Shown here in pieces: positions 54,901 to 63,774 of a stretch of 64,000 nt of DNA; position 1 is the stretch's first letter; each line of letters begins with the position of its first letter. The notes under the pieces are model-generated. The model saw only the letters and a list, made by a program, of their open reading frames with translations, did not search any database and was not told the DNA's origin. Location of the stretch: contig CBDFKC010000002.1 of NCBI GenBank assembly GCA_965248685.1, positions 868,001 through 932,000 of the forward strand, given 5' to 3'. Both the position numbers and the translations under genes were made by a program. This stretch comes from VYFG01 sp965248685. Lineage in GTDB: Bacteria; Pseudomonadota; Gammaproteobacteria; Arenicellales; Poriferihabitantaceae.

Positions 54901-57900
54901 CCAATTGAGCTGGTCGAGGTATTTTCGCCCGACAACGCTACCGAGAGGAATGAAACGGTTCCACCCAGCGCTGCGCCATTAAAGTCGATTCCAACCTGAT
55001 TCGCCGCGCCGCCATTACCAATATCAGTGATGGTGGTATTGCCAAACGTAGTGGCGACGTTACTGCCGGTAAAGTCGATTCCTCGGAGGTTGTCTGCGGT
55101 GCCAAGATTAATATTGGTTGTACCAAAGCTGACTGCACCGGTATTACCGTTGATCTCGATGCCATCTCCGGTGGCATCGTTTACATTGGTTGTTCCATTG
55201 AAGGTGACCGTACCGGCGTTACTAGCGAGGTTAATCCCCGCAACTGTGGAATCCTGAATTGTGGTGGTAGTTCCTGCTGAAAAATCGATGGCAGCAGCGC
55301 CAGATACGTTTTGAATTTGGATGCCGGTGCCTGCGGTATCCGAAAGCGTAGCACCGGTGAATGCGACCGTGCCTGCAGTTGGTCCAGTGGTCCCACCTAT
55401 GTCGATCAGACGACCACCATTGGTATTGGTGACCGAGCCGGATACCGTAACGTTGCCCGAGGTATCATCGATCTCTACTGCGGTCCCCGCCGCCCCGGTA
55501 TGGACGATGGCAGCGCCAAAATTAACGGTACCGGCGCCACCACTGATATCCAATCCGTTAAACCCGCCAGACTGGTTAAGGCTTCCACCAGTAAACGTTA
55601 CGGTACCCGCGTTATTGGATAAATCAACACCGCCAGCATTGCTTGCTGTTGTCGCCAGATTGTTAATCACTACAATTCCAGACACCTGATCCTGGATGTT
55701 GACAGCGCTTAATGTGCTCGGCGTTGCGCTGCCTATGGTGCCGCCGTTAATCGTTACATTATTTGTCGCATTGGCCACATTAACCGCCGACATAGCCGAG
55801 CCGTCGATATCGACCGTGGCGGCAGTGACATTGCCATTGGACCCGGCAAGGTTTATCCCGTGTCCGGTGGCATTGTCGATGGTCACGCTGCCAAAGCTAA
55901 AATTACCCGCGGAATTGCTGATGCTTATTCCGTCATCTCCTGGTGCGGTAACAGTTACTGTCGTGATGTTTACCGCATTGGCGGCGGCGCCGCCCTGGGA
56001 ACTAACCGTATCAAAGAACAGGCCACCGGCTGTCGCAGCAGACGAACCCTGGCCCGTGGCATTGGTGGATAAAGCGGCAGCAAAGTTCAGATCAGCCATC
56101 ACCGGATCTATATCCAGCGCAGTGCCGTTAGTAGTATCGATGGTTCCACCTGTGGTGGAAATGGCAAATGAACCCGCCTTACCGGCATTGTCCCGGACAA
56201 ATAAACCGGTGCCATTATTATTAAAGACGTCGACGGTGCCGAAAGCGATATCACCGAGGACATTATTTAACCGAATTCCGTCTCCTTCAATCCGATTACC
56301 TATCGTTCCGACACTGGTATTTCCGCCAGCAACCTGGGTAATCAAGCCACCTGTGGTTGCGTCAAAGGTAGCATCTGTAATGTCGATTCCCTGCAGGGTT
56401 GCATCGGTAACTGTGTTGCCGTTAAACGAGTTGATCGTCACAGATCCCGCGCCGGAACCATCAACTTTAATGCCGGCACCGGCGCTATTAACGACGGTAT
56501 TATTGTCCAACGTAATACTGATATTCTGAAGAAAATCAGTTATGTCAATCCCGTCGCCACCAGGAGCAGCTGTTCCACCAATCGTCGTATTGGAAATTGA
56601 GGCGCTTGCTCCCGCGATATTGACGCCGTCGCCACCCGTGTTATTGATGGTGTTGGTACCGGTCAGGGTAAACGTACCGACTCCATTATCATCGGTGAGA
56701 GAAATTCCGTGGCCGGTGGCACCGCTACCGGCTTGATTAATATTAATACCGGTAACGGTAATCGTCGCATCCGCTCCAATGCTCGAAATACCATCTGCAA
56801 CGGCATTCGTCGCCCCCGCGGCAATACTCGACTGGGTCGTCGTATTACCGATATTTATCGTGCCGGTGGTGTCACTCAAAATAGAAATACCATTACCGTC
56901 AACCGGGGTATTAGCGCCAATCAAGGCAGCAGCTCCCGGAGTCGCACCAGTTCCCAGGTTTATAGTGCCATTCATGCCGTTAATCCTGATGCCAGCATTG
57001 GCGTCGCCGACCACATCATCAATAGCTAGTCCGTTGGATCCTGTTCCGATATTAACCGTAGCTGTATTAAAAATATCTACGCCATTACCGCCGGTGGTAT
57101 CGATATCAACATTATTAAAGTTAACCGTGTTGGTGGTATTACTCAAGTTGATACCGGCCAGGGCTGAATTGTCGATATCGGTATTGGTAACCGACAGTGG
57201 ACCACCACCCACCGTATCCAGGTTAATTCCCGCACCTGCGCTATCCCTCGAGGTAATATTGGTAAAGGTAATCCCGCCTGCAGCCAATGTGGTCCCGGTA
57301 ATATCAATCGCGGTATCGTTTTGAGAATCTATATTGCCGCCAGTAACTCCAACCGTAGCTGCCGCCCCGTTGTTATTGGCAAACAAACCACTGCCGGTAG
57401 TATTGAACGTATCCAGCGCAGCAATGAATGTGGTTCCACCGGTATTATTCTGAATCGTTACCGCATCCGCGGCCAGTCTTGATCCAGCGGTACCGAGATT
57501 CGCATCAGTAAAATTAAAGGTTCCACCAGTATTGTTTTCAATCCGTATTCCCGTACTCGCAGCGGTCGCATTGACTGCACCCACCAGACCAATTGTCCCA
57601 CCGGTATTATTGGTAATAGAGACCGCGCGGTTGGCGGTGTTTTGGTTAACCGAACTGCCTGCCTGGAAATCAACCACTGCCGCGCTGCCATCAATATTGA
57701 TAGCGGTGCCGGCTGGATTAGTAATATCGGTATCCGCAAAGGTAAAAGTGCCCGCTGATCCGTTGAGAATATCAATCCCGGCATCACCGCCATTTAGCGT
57801 GTTGCTGCCATTAAAATTATACACGGCATCGGCATTGTCGAATTGAAGCCCGGAACCATTGGTCGCATTAATCGTACCGCTGTGGGTCACCGCGCCCGTA

Positions 57901-60900
57901 TTATGATTGGTGACCGACACTGCAGGATTCGCGGAATTATGATTGACCGAACTCCCTGCCAGAAAGTCCACCCTTGCGGTACTGCTATCAATATTAATAG
58001 CGGTACCAGTCGGGTTGGTAATATCGGTATCTGCAAAGGTAAATGTTCCTTCCGATCCATTCAGAATATCAATACCAGCGTCGCCACCATTTAACGTATT
58101 GTTGCCATCAAAATTGTAGGCGGCATCAGCATTATTGAATTGAAATCCGGATCCATTAGACGCGTTAATCGTACCGCTGTACGTTACCCCGCCAGTATTA
58201 TGCCCAGTGATCGATACCGCAGGATTCGCGGAATTATGATTGACTGAGCTTCCCGCCTGAAAATTTACCGCCGCCGTACTGTTATCAATATTAATGGCAG
58301 TACCTGTGGGATTAGTTATATCGGTATTGGCGAAGGTAAATGTTCCCGCCGATCCGTTGAGAATATCAATGCCGGCATCGCCGCCGTTTAGTGTGACGCT
58401 CCCGTCGAAATTATAGATTCCATCGGCGTTATCAAATTGAAGACCAGAACCATTATTGGTGTCGATGGTGCCATCGAATTCTACTGTACCGGTTATATGG
58501 TTAAAGATATCAACCGTAGCGGCATTAGTAGTATTGATTAACTGGGTAGCAGCATCAACATTATAGTTTGCGTTACCTCCATTAATAATCAGATTTGAAA
58601 AATTCGCGCCTACAATGTCGACATCGCCCGTTTGGTTGATAAAGTTCGCGCTCGCGGTACCGGCAAGTGTCAGATCGAGGAGGGTTAGTCCATTGGTAAT
58701 TGTTACGACACCGGTGTTAGTATTTTCCAACGCTCTGTCGAGAATATTTGCCACTTCTATATTTGAAAGCAACACGGTTCCGCTACGATTATTGATATTG
58801 ACTGCGTCATCAGTCAAATTGGCAAAAGAATTTGCATCGGGTGCGATGTCCCGAAAAATTTCCACGTTACCGGTACCGCCGTCGATATCGAGGCCAATTG
58901 TGGAGGCATTGCCGCCGGTGCCGTCAATCAACCCATTGCGAAAGCGAAATAATCCATTGTGGTTATTGACGTCAATACCGGCCCCTGTGGCATTGGTAAT
59001 CGTGGCATTATCAAATTGGAATTGGCCTGACCCGCCAAAAATATCGATTCCCTGATTGTCCCCGGTATTGGCTAGATTAAGATTGGCAATGGTAACATTG
59101 GCATCTGTATTGCTGATAAAGCCGCCAGTATTGTTGGCCACCGTTGCGTCGAGACTGCCGGCTGCGCCGAACAGAATATTGCCAGCTGTGGAACCGTCGA
59201 TTCCAAATAGACGACCAGCGCCAAGCTGCCTGATATCGCTATTCTGAAAAATGATGTCGCCTGTGGTGCCGCCATTGATATTAACGCCGACACCGCCGGT
59301 AGCATCGATATTCATACTGTTAAACTGGGCAACCACGGAACCGCCGGTAATATTAATCGCATTGCCGCCGTTGACATTGATAATTCCGCCGGAACCCGGG
59401 GCGCCCCCCGCGGTTCCTACGGTAAATGTACCGGTGGAATTAACCAGATTGATACCTGATCCATTGGTGGCAGAGAGTCCATCGAAGACAACATCAAGTG
59501 TCGCACCAGTGGCATCAAATCCCGGCCCGCCAGTTGAATTGATTGAAGTACCATTGACGCTGTTATCAATGGTCACGGTCCCGGTATTATTCGCGATAAA
59601 CACGCCGGTGTTATTATTGGTGGTAACGTCGAGACCATTGAAGGTCACAGTAGCTGCGGCACCGGCATTATCGATATTTATGCCGACACCATTGACGGTA
59701 TTATTGATGGTCGGATTGGCGAAGGTAAAGGTTCCGGCCGAACCGTTCAGAATATCAATACCTGCATCACCACCATTTAAGTTAATGCCACCGTTAAAGT
59801 TGTAGGTGCCATCGGCATTATCAAAACGTAATCCATTGCCCGAGGTTGTGTTTATCTGGGTTGCTTGGTCAAAGGTAACTGCGCCGAAATGATTGAAAAC
59901 ACCTACAGCTCCAAAATTAGCCCCCTGGGTAATTGAACTTTGCGGACCAAAATTTATGGTAGCGTTGCCCGAATTAATGCTCAAGGCAGCGGGGGCGAGG
60001 GGGTTACCAGGTCCGGCAATATCTGTTAAATCAGTGTCAGAGAATGTAAATGTACCAGAACCGCCGGCTATATCGATGCCAGCAATACCCCGTAATTCGG
60101 TATCCGCAAAAACGTTGACAGTTCCATCAACGTTATCAAGAAAGATACCAGTCCCATTGTCTTGAATCGCATCGGGTGTTGCGCTGTTAAATGTGATCGC
60201 ACCCCCAGTGGTTCTTTTGATATCGATAGAACGGGTATTGGCAGCCGTATTGTTTAGCGTGCCGGTAAATGTCGTATTTGGTGTACCGCCTTCGACAAAA
60301 AAGTTAGTCTGATTTGAGTTAAGAGAACTGTTAGCATCGAAGTCAAACTGACCCGAGTTATTCAGCAAATTAATACCACTATTTTGACTATTTGCAGCGT
60401 CAAAATTATTAAACTGAAAAATAGATCCTTGGGCCGCATTCTGTACAAACAGCCCATTGTTAGTGTTGCCATTGGCGGTTAGGTTAGTGACGTCAACCCG
60501 AGCCCCGTTGGCCGTATTAAAAAATCGCACACCATTAATCAGATTGTTATTTGCAATGATATCGGTGCCGGTAAATCTTGCGGTTGTCGCTAAATTTTCC
60601 ACATTGATACCATTACCCGTTGTATTGGTAACATTAATCCGGTCCAGGATAATATTGCCGTCAAGAATACCGCCCTGGCCAAGGTTAAACCCTTCGGTAT
60701 TGGCAGGCTGTCCGGTACCGTCAACCGTTATTCGGCGAAGCGTTATATTGCTGTGAGTGGTTCCCGCATTTGCGGTGGTTACCCTGCCGCCATTATCAAT
60801 ACGAAAGTTATCGACCAACACATTATTTGATGAGATCGCAACGCCACCGCCACTCAAGATTGGAACTGCACCAGCGCCTGCCCCGGGCGCGGTTTCTGGC

Positions 60901-62465
60901 AATACAATGCTGCCCTGATCGGTTACGATGGTATGGCTCACACCGCCGCCTTCTCCCAATAGATTGTCGTTATCATCTACATTAATAGCGACCCCGGATA
61001 CAGTGCTGCCGCCATGGACCAGAAGAATGTTTGCATCTACCGGATTAGCGTTGGTACTGGCCGCATTGGTGTGGGGATTTTCATAGGTTCCGGCAACCGC
61101 TGCCGCGCTGTTTCCCGGATCACCCGCATTATTATCGTCGACGTGGACGATTGATATTGCGGTGCCATTGTTGGTTAGCGCCTCAGTCCGATTGGCCGAG
61201 ACACTGTTTACGCTGGTTCGAACCGCAGTCGATACCCGGGTGCTGGTTGATACCTGGCGGTCTACCTCCACTTCCGTAGCGACTTCACGGCGCTTCAAGT
61301 TTTCTTCAAGCTCTGACTCCCTAGTTTGAATTCGCACATCTCGAACAATCTCATCCTTGTCAATGCGTGCAATCAGTGGTCGCTCTTTAAACTTTTTTAA
61401 ACTCTTACTGATGTTTCTCCCTTTGAATGGGTTTTTATCTGCCCACATCTTCCCTGCGCTAAATGGAATATGCAGCCTGGCACCCACAAAGTATTCGGAG
61501 CCATTAAGCTCCTTGTCCTCAAATACTTCTGCATCAAACGTGAGGTATGGGCCGGCCCGCATTTCGAGTCGCGCCTTGACGCCACTGATATCTTGGCCAA
61601 AGGGATTCTCGAAATCATAAACTCCGGCGAAGATCCGAGTCTCCGGCATCCGGTCTGGAAGTTTTAATTTCAACCCGACCTCTGCGTCAAAACCCTTGAG
61701 CCCCCCTTCTCGCTGCTCAAGAAACATGTCGGTAATTGTTCTGGTTCGAGTGGTAGTAGTAGTCGTTGTGGTTACTGCGGTGGTGGTGGTTATCTGTTGC
61801 ACCGGAGTCGCCGTGGTATCAACAAAATTACTCACCGCATTATTTCCAACAAAGGCAGTTCCCAGGGTCTGGGTCGTCAGCGTAGGAGCAAGCAGGTTAG
61901 TTGCAGTATTTGAACTGGTAGCGGTAGAACTTGAAGAGCTGCGGGAAATATCGATAGACTCATTTTGAACCTGGACTTCGTTGGTCATCACCTGCTTGTT
62001 GTCCGGATCGTAGTAGTTGATTCGGGCATCCACGTTCCTAGTCAAAATTTCGAGACCAACGCCCCATTGACTCCACATATTATCCCGCACGGACCGACGG
62101 CGATCATAAAATACGTTGGCGCCTACAATCGCTTTATTGTTACCGATCATTGTTCGGTAACCCAGGCCAAGATTACCCTCAGCATCGCCTTCATCTTTAA
62201 GCGCAGCCCTGGGGTTAAAAAACAGCAAGCTGTTCTTGTCCTTTTTTAGCGGAACGATAAAGCTGAGAAATCCTTCACCGGTTTTGTCACCGATACGACC
62301 ACCAATTGTGGTTTGCCCCGAGCCCAGGGCGGTACCTGACTCTCCCAGGGCAATCGGTGAAGACAAATAGAGCGCAGAAACTAACGCCAGGGAAACTTTT
62401 TTGATTAACGGTTTTAACCACAACGCGATTCCATTAGCCGGCATCCAGAATTTCATCGAATTCAT
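48954..62465 (-). CDS. Giant inverse-autotransporter adhesin
   Basis: About 4,503 residues from the ATG at 62465, which has GGAAAG 7 bp upstream; a TTG 15 bp earlier is less likely. An extended signal peptide is followed by an inverse-autotransporter beta-barrel domain (residues about 45-360: GRIGDKTGEGFLSFIVPL, LGYRTMIGNNKAIVGANVFYD, RLHIPFSAGK), interrupted by a Ser/Thr-rich loop with a seven-Thr run. A short coiled linker follows, then VHVDDNNAGDPGN and about 4,000 residues of Asn/Gly/Thr-rich parallel-beta-helix-like repeats (many NNTGT, GVNIN, GTGINI-type turns). The motif GGDAGIDILN occurs six times. No Ig-like, LysM or lectin domain is seen. The only cysteines noticed are two near the C-terminus (VDVCFDVR and GVSCTQP), possibly a disulfide. 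It would be an outer-membrane-anchored surface fibre. Confidence 0.9.
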   Translation of the reverse strand: MNSMKFWMPANGIALWLKPLIKKVSLALVSALYLSSPIALGESGTALGSGQTTIGGRIGDKTGEGFLSFIVPLKKDKNSLLFFNPRAALKDEGDAEGNLGLGYRTMIGNNKAIVGANVFYDRRRSVRDNMWSQWGVGLEILTRNVDARINYYDPDNKQVMTNEVQVQNESIDISRSSSSSTATSSNTATNLLAPTLTTQTLGTAFVGNNAVSNFVDTTATPVQQITTTTAVTTTTTTTTRTRTITDMFLEQREGGLKGFDAEVGLKLKLPDRMPETRIFAGVYDFENPFGQDISGVKARLEMRAGPYLTFDAEVFEDKELNGSEYFVGARLHIPFSAGKMWADKNPFKGRNISKSLKKFKERPLIARIDKDEIVRDVRIQTRESELEENLKRREVATEVEVDRQVSTSTRVSTAVRTSVNSVSANRTEALTNNGTAISIVHVDDNNAGDPGNSAAAVAGTYENPHTNAASTNANPVDANILLVHGGSTVSGVAINVDDNDNLLGEGGGVSHTIVTDQGSIVLPETAPGAGAGAVPILSGGGVAISSNNVLVDNFRIDNGGRVTTANAGTTHSNITLRRITVDGTGQPANTEGFNLGQGGILDGNIILDRINVTNTTGNGINVENLATTARFTGTDIIANNNLINGVRFFNTANGARVDVTNLTANGNTNNGLFVQNAAQGSIFQFNNFDAANSQNSGINLLNNSGQFDFDANSSLNSNQTNFFVEGGTPNTTFTGTLNNTAANTRSIDIKRTTGGAITFNSATPDAIQDNGTGIFLDNVDGTVNVFADTELRGIAGIDIAGGSGTFTFSDTDLTDIAGPGNPLAPAALSINSGNATINFGPQSSITQGANFGAVGVFNHFGAVTFDQATQINTTSGNGLRFDNADGTYNFNGGINLNGGDAGIDILNGSAGTFTFANPTINNTVNGVGINIDNAGAAATVTFNGLDVTTNNNTGVFIANNTGTVTIDNSVNGTSINSTGGPGFDATGATLDVVFDGLSATNGSGINLVNSTGTFTVGTAGGAPGSGGIINVNGGNAINITGGSVVAQFNSMNIDATGGVGVNINGGTTGDIIFQNSDIRQLGAGRLFGIDGSTAGNILFGAAGSLDATVANNTGGFISNTDANVTIANLNLANTGDNQGIDIFGGSGQFQFDNATITNATGAGIDVNNHNGLFRFRNGLIDGTGGNASTIGLDIDGGTGNVEIFRDIAPDANSFANLTDDAVNINNRSGTVLLSNIEVANILDRALENTNTGVVTITNGLTLLDLTLAGTASANFINQTGDVDIVGANFSNLIINGGNANYNVDAATQLINTTNAATVDIFNHITGTVEFDGTIDTNNGSGLQFDNADGIYNFDGSVTLNGGDAGIDILNGSAGTFTFANTDITNPTGTAINIDNSTAAVNFQAGSSVNHNSANPAVSITGHNTGGVTYSGTINASNGSGFQFNNADAAYNFDGNNTLNGGDAGIDILNGSEGTFTFADTDITNPTGTAINIDSSTARVDFLAGSSVNHNSANPAVSVTNHNTGAVTHSGTINATNGSGLQFDNADAVYNFNGSNTLNGGDAGIDILNGSAGTFTFADTDITNPAGTAINIDGSAAVVDFQAGSSVNQNTANRAVSITNNTGGTIGLVGAVNATAASTGIRIENNTGGTFNFTDANLGTAGSRLAADAVTIQNNTGGTTFIAALDTFNTTGSGLFANNNGAAATVGVTGGNIDSQNDTAIDITGTTLAAGGITFTNITSRDSAGAGINLDTVGGGPLSVTNTDIDNSALAGINLSNTTNTVNFNNVDIDTTGGNGVDIFNTATVNIGTGSNGLAIDDVVGDANAGIRINGMNGTINLGTGATPGAAALIGANTPVDGNGISILSDTTGTINIGNTTTQSSIAAGATNAVADGISSIGADATITVTGININQAGSGATGHGISLTDDNGVGTFTLTGTNTINNTGGDGVNIAGASASISNTTIGGTAAPGGDGIDITDFLQNISITLDNNTVVNSAGAGIKVDGSGAGSVTINSFNGNTVTDATLQGIDITDATFDATTGGLITQVAGGNTSVGTIGNRIEGDGIRLNNVLGDIAFGTVDVFNNNGTGLFVRDNAGKAGSFAISTTGGTIDTTNGTALDIDPVMADLNFAAALSTNATGQGSSAATAGGLFFDTVSSQGGAAANAVNITTVTVTAPGDDGISISNSAGNFSFGSVTIDNATGHGINLAGSNGNVTAATVDIDGSAMSAVNVANATNNVTINGGTIGSATPSTLSAVNIQDQVSGIVVINNLATTASNAGGVDLSNNAGTVTFTGGSLNQSGGFNGLDISGGAGTVNFGAAIVHTGAAGTAVEIDDTSGNVTVSGSVTNTNGGRLIDIGGTTGPTAGTVAFTGATLSDTAGTGIQIQNVSGAAAIDFSAGTTTTIQDSTVAGINLASNAGTVTFNGTTNVNDATGDGIEINGNTGAVSFGTTNINLGTADNLRGIDFTGSNVATTFGNTTITDIGNGGAANQVGIDFNGAALGGTVSFLSVALSGENTSTSSIGVDLTGVTGNQMAILGSQVTPATGPSSTITDLHRGIVIDNTASVQFTFGDGEAASDRGSSIDVNGQAGAFTVDLGGGTLLASSFNFLDLAVFAGVDIANLPLSPTAPVFVSETGATVAVGTHNLAVSTGVSIPTITVSAAEMAADTDQLFVFVAHDGTGIIDLTAAGVDGFTLDQGQSIDGFDDGNVISFGTIQPGNVSGDLGATGATVTQDSASLQNSNGAATSVVNVGVGNNMIANTVFSGTGLAAGDSVININGVTVNPVTLDNIEVTNAAAADAAVSITNNTANVTIMGSDFGGGVIVTGGAGIVTIGATMSNLIIDGGSANVNINGSTINNATNTSTVSVLNGHSGTVIFDAATSITATNGDGLQFNNAFGTYTFNGTTTLNGGDAGIDILNNTASLLTIGTYNFGAGTSITNPTGVAFNVDGETNNVTYSGSISQNNNAATVSVRNQTGAISNPTVFDASSTIVATNGTGLQFDNARRAYQFNGTTTLNGGDAGIDILNNVTGGTFTFGANTSITNPMGVAYFVQNSVVEGSFAGSIAQSNNFSSFQVDGSIGGNFNFTNASTINHTGNATAIAINNYGSAGPGLVIGGSVIANTGSATAVNITNSAGGISFTGGLDIDTTSGTGFNDTGPGTLNITGTNTINSTAGQAINLNGVTMGASGVTFDSITSTASVADGISLTGVSGGTLAVTGTTMITNPGSAGIDIEGTNTATFNFNDVVVDLQANNSTGFDLSAAVQNANFSIDDFELTTTGAPTGTTGINVVGTTGTGTVQVGDTVVGGANDANIVGVEDGVLFSSATNFNFVYGDGEGTTDIDSTINAGTPINDNGTGLPAAGSYNFLDVTLTGDITALAGPTFFVFDDIGTAGAGTFADPGTAVQAEAAAADALVVIDNTLGGTGGVSDVIDLIAQGNSTLNLDDGQVLIGLIANQAIDLTTLGVAAGGAPASFMLTGVGSTSTITAPGTGVDTMLPILSTGGANNTVELAGSAGIESTIINNTGTGDGIAGSFATDASVIINRSNITGGASAIDIDVTAMSTELALDTLTLRSAAGSAALDVDGSVGGTTTITNFNNLTVNGGVGSGAGVSLNTITFDTAPGDGDFTGDTVGGAANTLNIGQGGAGAVNGVGLQLTAVSGDLSFGSLNVTSTGTGLDIAGSGSFNAAAGSGFRLTTLAGTVNSTGASGVLFDPFTSAVTLSSVTSNGGTHGILLDEIDGVFQVMGATTINNATTAGVVIDNGSNALGVTATFNGLNIDTSGAGEGAGLVVTRAVTGITAVNSTSGTITTGDDAAIDIRNTGAGTLTLGSTLSSVTVSGATEGINLENTGGGTLNGSLNSGNGGSITSTTSRGVDLAGISASVTVGQTITNAAGRSIEVTGQTSGTNTFNDIINDTGLGMNFSGSTGGSTTLTGNVTLNSGTNTALTVVNNASHGVTFSGTNTDIDTTSANAVDVSGGGTLAFNSTGTNTINVTSGIGFQADGAGTVTVTGSSNLTTTTGIAVDIQNTTIGANDVTFESVSAGAGTNNNAITINNTGSTGGFHVTGVGSTNGSGGTIGNRTGADGSTTQGNAISLTNTSDVQIANMNLSGTYSNHAILGNTVSGLALTNVRVTGTSGTSVTADEGGVELNGITGILNVTNGTYGGGIEDNFAINNTSGSLTANFSGVSFTANNAASGDNGLQFVTSGSATGNLNVNSSTFTGGRSVMLFADIGGSGGGSVNIGNTSSNSFTQNQVGLVGGGAIEVLATGTGNNATINANIRNNNILAGTIGTNFFAGDTIVTGTGSGFSGTFNLTLDNNQIGTSGVEGSAAAVTPVGSSQGDSGIVISSNGDGIINALVNNNRIFDYNDNGLEIMYDAEGAAVPDVGGSVNLTITNNQISDAVGVSGLARGSIFVLGGGSSPGDEVDVCFDVRSNTLNNPAGREILLDILATGSSTYALPGLTAFTEADVASLLASNNSLVTADIDVFTSGLTFAGGVSCTQP
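57600..58450 (-). repeat. 99-residue tandem repeats inside the adhesin gene
   Basis: The segment encoding GGDAGIDILN recurs at 57765, 58062 and 58359, exactly 297 bp apart twice. The copies include a TFTFA(D/N)TDITNP(T/A)GTAINID block. Weaker dispersed copies lie near 53397, 53707 and 59747. Confidence 0.8.
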
Positions 62466-62633
62466 ACCCTCACTTTCCAATATGCTTGTATAGTATTATT
62501 ATTGCCATTCTACCCAATATAACATCCAAATAAATCACTAATTTGGCCAAAATTTATAGATTGCGCCGGATCGGATACTCGCAAACTAGCTACTAATACA
62601 AATCATCTGGATTATCGAAGTACTTTGTAACTA

Positions 62634-63728
62634 ATGGATCAAAGAAAAAAGGGCGAAATATCTATCGTGGGCGCGACCAAAGTCTATGCAGACATAATCG
62701 CTGTTAACGACATCAAACTCGTTATATCGGCAGGAACTTACTGTTGCTTGCTAGGGCCTTCGGGCTGCGGTAAAACCACGACGTTACGCATGGTTGCCGG
62801 CCATGAAACACCCGAGCGTGGCACGATTTCAATTGATGGCAAGAATATTACCCAGCTTGCCCCGGCGCAGCGGCCGACGTCAATGATGTTTCAAAATTAT
62901 GCCTTGTTTCCCCATCTTAGCTGTCTGGATAACGTTGCCTTTAGTTTAAGAATGCAGGGACAAGATCGCATTACCCGACACACCCGGGCCCGGGAAATGC
63001 TCGCCCTGGTGCATATGGAAGAATATGCCGATCGCTTTCCGGCCCAGCTTTCCGGCGGACAGCAGCAGAGAATTGCCCTGGCCCGCGCTTTGATCACCAA
63101 TCCTTCGGTTCTGCTGCTGGATGAACCTCTTTCCGCGCTGGATCCATTTCTCAGAGTCAAAATGCGAGCCGAACTAAAACGACTGCAGCGAGAGCTGAAT
63201 ATAACTTTTCTCCATGTCACCCATTCCCAGCAAGAGGCTATGGCAGTGGCAGATTTAGTGGTAGTAATGAATAATGGGGAAATAGACCAGGCAGCTCCGC
63301 CCCGAGACGTATATAACGCTCCCGGATCAGAATTTGTCGCACGATTTATCGGTGGGCATAACGTGATCACCGGTCAATTGGCAACCTCCCTTGAATCAGG
63401 ATTCGAAGTAAACACCAGTAATGGTATTGTTTTTAAGTCCACTAAATCTACTTCGGTTCAGGCTGGTGATGCCACAGTCGCATTACGCTCAGACAAAATA
63501 AGTGTTTCAAGAGAGAGCGCCAAGGATAATAAAGTGAATTCGGTGTCAGCCAAAGTCGGTGGCATCGAGTATCAGGGGGCTGCGGTCAGAATTGATCTGG
63601 ACCTGCCCCGTGATCAGCTATTTTCGGTTCTGTTGAATGAAGAGCAGTTTTTTCAATCAGGAATCAACACCGGCGATATGGTCATCGCCAGCTGGGAACA
63701 ATCCGCTATCCACTTGGTAGGATCCTGA
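62634..63728 (+). CDS. potA: ABC importer ATPase, PotA-like
   Basis: This 364-residue ATPase has Walker A GPSGCGKTT, Q-loop FQNYALFPHL, signature LSGGQQQRIALARAL, Walker B LLLDEPLSALD, and H-loop VTHSQQEAMA, followed by a C-terminal TOBE domain. This is the architecture of CUT1/POPT importers for polyamines, iron or sugars. The adjacent Tat-signal substrate-binding gene fits the spermidine/putrescine group. The substrate is not proven from sequence. Confidence 0.92.
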   Translation: MDQRKKGEISIVGATKVYADIIAVNDIKLVISAGTYCCLLGPSGCGKTTTLRMVAGHETPERGTISIDGKNITQLAPAQRPTSMMFQNYALFPHLSCLDNVAFSLRMQGQDRITRHTRAREMLALVHMEEYADRFPAQLSGGQQQRIALARALITNPSVLLLDEPLSALDPFLRVKMRAELKRLQRELNITFLHVTHSQQEAMAVADLVVVMNNGEIDQAAPPRDVYNAPGSEFVARFIGGHNVITGQLATSLESGFEVNTSNGIVFKSTKSTSVQAGDATVALRSDKISVSRESAKDNKVNSVSAKVGGIEYQGAAVRIDLDLPRDQLFSVLLNEEQFFQSGINTGDMVIASWEQSAIHLVGS

Positions 63729-63774
63729 AAAAATCCCAGTATAACTTGCACTAAAAATTAATGAGGAAAAAGTT

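Noticed and set aside
49771..59805. Many long plus-strand frames opposite the giant adhesin
   Set aside because: They reflect the low-complexity Asn/Gly/Thr repeat coding on the minus strand, giving Pro/Val/Ser-rich artefacts.
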